DNA of 64,000 nt from Thermoproteota archaeon (GTDB taxonomy: Archaea; Thermoproteota; Methanomethylicia; Methanomethylicales; Methanomethylicaceae): the NCBI GenBank assembly GCA_020832905.1, contig JAJHRG010000001.1:252809-316808 (forward strand). The letters run 5' to 3'. Of this stretch, positions 61,740 through 64,000 are shown piece by piece. Position numbers and translations under genes: made by a program. The notes under the pieces were generated by a model. The model was given only the letters and a program-made list of their open reading frames with translations, was not told the origin of the DNA and did not search any database. Positions within the stretch are counted from its first letter, which is position 1; each line of letters begins with the position of its first letter.

Positions 61740-62930
61740 TCACTCTAGTGAATAATATTCAAGTTGTTTTAATACATATTCTCTTATTTCTTTTGGTTTT
61801 TTAATTTCTTCAATTATCTTTCCTTTTTCTATATATTTCTTTAGCATTGGCATCATTTCTCCTCCACATAATGGACATTTATCAATACTTTGATTAAATA
61901 ATGTTACCTTCCACTTATAGCAATTTTTACATCTCCATGCTTGTTTTCTTCCACTATACTTTCCTCTTTTTGCTATTGGTTTACCTTCTACTTCTACTAT
62001 ATCCATTGAGAAATCAATAGTTGGTGCATTAGAAACAAAAGTACCTACTCCAAATCCATCAACAGGACCATTGGCTAATTTTGCTACAATTTCATCATCA
62101 AGTCCACCAGAAACATATATTTTCACATGTTTATAACCACGAATATCTAATTCCCATCTTACTTCTTTTATAATTTCTAATAAATCTCCTTTTCTAGATC
62201 CTGGTGTATCAAGTCTAATTCCATATAATTTATCTTTTAAATTTTCAGCTGCCATTATTGCTTCGTATTTTTCATCCCATAATGTATCAACTAATACAAT
62301 TCTAGGAATTGATGGATCAATAACTTCATCAAAAGCTTTCCAAGCAGAAATTTGATCTCCAAATATTAATATTAATGGATGAGGCATTGTTCCAACAGGT
62401 TTCTCTCCTATAATTTTAGCACCTAATATTCCTGAAACTCCGTCAAATCCTCCAATGTATGCTGCTCTATCAAGCATTGGTGAAATTCCAGGATGCATTC
62501 TTCTAATACCAAATGCAAAAACTTCCTTATTTCCTGCAGCTTTTCTTACTCTTGCAGCTGCTGTTGCAACTCCTGATGCTTGACATAAAAATCCTAATGT
62601 TGCAGTTTCAATACTTATAAACTTAGTATACTTTCCTATGATTTCAACTAATGGAACTCTTACTCCTTCTATATCTTTATTTGTAAAAATAGTTCCTTCA
62701 GGTACTGAATATACATCTACAGGAATATCTTCATATAGATATAAAAGTTCTTCAAGACCACAAAATACTGCCCATTTCCAATTTTTTGGTAACTTTCCTG
62801 CAGTAATTTCTGCAGTAACTTCTTTATCCATATTTTTCTTTTCAAGTACTTCTTTTGTTCTAATATAGTATATATCAGATGTTAAACCTGACTTTATTTC
62901 TTCATCAGTTGCAATATGAAAACGTTTCAT
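61740..62930 (-). CDS. Nicotinate phosphoribosyltransferase with zinc-ribbon tail
   Basis: A 396-residue archaeal NAPRTase: [21 protein letters not shown] at the start (first 18 quoted: [18 protein letters not shown]), [29 protein letters not shown]-like [12 protein letters not shown], and the phosphate-binding [22 protein letters not shown]. The C-terminal C-x2-C...C-x2-C (CKNC and CPLC) is a zinc ribbon. It makes nicotinate mononucleotide in NAD salvage, which the nearby sirtuin would consume. ATG at 62930 follows GGTGA. Confidence 0.92.
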   Translation of the reverse strand: MKRFHIATDEEIKSGLTSDIYYIRTKEVLEKKNMDKEVTAEITAGKLPKNWKWAVFCGLEELLYLYEDIPVDVYSVPEGTIFTNKDIEGVRVPLVEIIGKYTKFISIETATLGFLCQASGVATAAARVRKAAGNKEVFAFGIRRMHPGISPMLDRAAYIGGFDGVSGILGAKIIGEKPVGTMPHPLILIFGDQISAWKAFDEVIDPSIPRIVLVDTLWDEKYEAIMAAENLKDKLYGIRLDTPGSRKGDLLEIIKEVRWELDIRGYKHVKIYVSGGLDDEIVAKLANGPVDGFGVGTFVSNAPTIDFSMDIVEVEGKPIAKRGKYSGRKQAWRCKNCYKWKVTLFNQSIDKCPLCGGEMMPMLKKYIEKGKIIEEIKKPKEIREYVLKQLEYYSLE

Positions 62931-63007
62931 TAACTTCACCATTACTCACTTTAGTATCTTCTTGAAAATAATTACAAAAATTATTAAAAAGCTTTATAAT
63001 AAAAATC

Positions 63008-64000
63008 TTATAGTTTACTTACTTGTTCTTTTATTAGCTTTACTGTTTCAGGACCAATATGAGGTATTTTCATTAATAAAGAAGGTGATGCTTTTTTCAA
63101 ATCTTCTATAGTTTTAAAACCTGCAGTATATAAAGCTCTTGCTCTTACTCTTCCTATTCCTTTTAATGTTACAAGAGGAATAAGCTCTTCTTTTACTCCA
63201 TTTTCTATTCTTATGTATAATTTCATTAATGGATCTATTACTTCATTATAATTAAATAATTTTGCAAGCTCATAAGATGAATAAATAAGCCATTTTGCAT
63301 TTTCAATAAATGAATATATATCTCCTGGACCAACATCAAATTTTTCAATTATTTTATCTTCATGAACTTCTTCTATCCAATCATTAAGCATTAATGCAAC
63401 TTTTATTTTTTCTAGAAATGATATATATTCAGGAGTATCTTCATATGGAATTTCAAATGGAATAGAATAACTTTGAATAAATTTTGTTAACATAGGTATA
63501 TCTTTTTTCTTTACAGGAAGTCCTAACATATCTGGTGTATTGCATATTAATATTAAATAATCTAGTGCATTTGTATTAGAATTAAAATTTTTAAGATGAT
63601 TTCTTATTATTATTGCTGATAATGGATCAATATATAATTCTGAAACTCTTCTTCCAAATCTTGTAGCCATTAATTTTCCTTTTCTTTCTTCTACTAAGTT
63701 TTCTTTTATTAACATTTTTAATACTTCTAATATTCTTCTTTTAAATGAATGTAATCCATATTGAAATGCAAAAAGTGTTCTACTAAAGAAATCAAATAAT
63801 TCTTCTTCATAATTTGCTAATTTTGTTGCTATTACTGCGAGTACATGAGATCTTAATGAAGAAGAATTTCCTAATCTTGACCAAATTCTTTCTGGCTCAG
63901 CAAGGATATATTCTTCAAATAGAAAATCTCTTTCTCTTTCACTTTTTGCTAATAATATTGCTTCTCCCTCTTTATCATATTTTGGTCTTCCAGCTCTTCC
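63008..64000 (-). CDS. Hel308-type Ski2 helicase, C-terminal part
   Basis: The visible 330 residues continue to the left-hand window edge on the minus strand, so the start and helicase core are outside. They include motif VI GRAGRPKYDKEGEA at the edge, a winged-helix/ratchet region and a C-terminal helix-hairpin-helix tail (LKGIGRVRARALYTAG and IPHIGPETVKLI). This is the Hel308/Mus308-like helicase used in archaeal fork repair. The reading frame has no stop for the 95 codons before the ATG at 63715, so the internal ATG is not the start. Confidence 0.9.
   Translation of the reverse strand, partial: GRAGRPKYDKEGEAILLAKSERERDFLFEEYILAEPERIWSRLGNSSSLRSHVLAVIATKLANYEEELFDFFSRTLFAFQYGLHSFKRRILEVLKMLIKENLVEERKGKLMATRFGRRVSELYIDPLSAIIIRNHLKNFNSNTNALDYLILICNTPDMLGLPVKKKDIPMLTKFIQSYSIPFEIPYEDTPEYISFLEKIKVALMLNDWIEEVHEDKIIEKFDVGPGDIYSFIENAKWLIYSSYELAKLFNYNEVIDPLMKLYIRIENGVKEELIPLVTLKGIGRVRARALYTAGFKTIEDLKKASPSLLMKIPHIGPETVKLIKEQVSKL

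Overview
This window is a gene-dense, AT-rich (about 30% GC by eye) archaeal chromosome segment. The archaeal-type information genes (prefoldin, aEF-2, aIF6, Alba, Cdc48, FEN1, Trm5, Hel308, RNase P Rpp21, Nep1), the L40e/L39e/L31e/S19e ribosomal proteins and the order aIF6-LX-prefoldin-FtsY...SecE-Spt5-L11-L1-L10-L12-AlaRS suggest a Thermoproteota (TACK) lineage. The lineage call is an inference; there is no rRNA in the window. Very GC-rich tRNA stems in an AT-rich genome suggest a thermophile. No CRISPR array, insertion sequence, rRNA or prophage was seen.

Layout. 0-4.7 kb: prefoldin beta, DUF3194, a DHH phosphoesterase, then the shared ECF energizing module (two ATPases plus EcfT) and a hexulose-phosphate isomerase. 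4.8-32.5 kb: the information-processing core. It holds EF-2, tRNA-Gly(CCC), Sir2/Nep1 on the minus strand, RNase P Rpp21, a ribosomal/aIF6/prefoldin/FtsY run, argF, DTD2, SecE-Spt5-L11-L1-L10-L12, AlaRS, LeuRS, L40e, an Lrp-type regulator, Alba, a KH protein, AspRS, TruD/Pth2, geranylgeranyl reductase, EF-1beta and Cdc48. 32.5-39 kb: FEN1, Pcm, Trm5, a MetF/MetV methylene-folate reductase pair, OsmC and small unknowns. 39-46.5 kb: a storage-polysaccharide cluster with two GT4 synthases, a lone N-terminal half synthase, a debranching enzyme, a small winged-helix protein and a ROK sugar kinase, followed by a rhomboid protease. 46.5-48 kb: a two-gene membrane locus of unknown function whose first gene has no conventional start codon. 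48-64 kb: a CDF transporter, an Lsm-HTH fusion, a flavin reductase, an MFS carrier, GalT/GH57, an AOR with a polyferredoxin, homoserine dehydrogenase, BioY with a biotin operator, a V4R sensor, flavodoxin, enolase, NAPRTase and the end of Hel308.

Eight tRNA genes are present, including all three glycine isoacceptors. Two carry very short canonical BHB introns (15 and 16 nt), and tRNA-Val carries a 14-nt insertion at a non-canonical place. Starts are often TTG or GTG behind a GGTGAT-type ribosome-binding site. Two genes, rpl12 (ATC) and the membrane gene at 46520 (ATT), appear to use non-canonical starts. Other notable items are a palindromic biotin operator that brackets the TATA box of bioY, a candidate C/D-box sRNA, and a probable one-base frameshift at the end of the CDF gene.

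Together the genes describe a translation/chromatin core, folate-linked C1 metabolism, starch/glycogen turnover feeding a glycolytic enolase, and ferredoxin-linked aldehyde oxidation. Biotin appears to be taken up by BioY working with the ECF module about 55 kb away.
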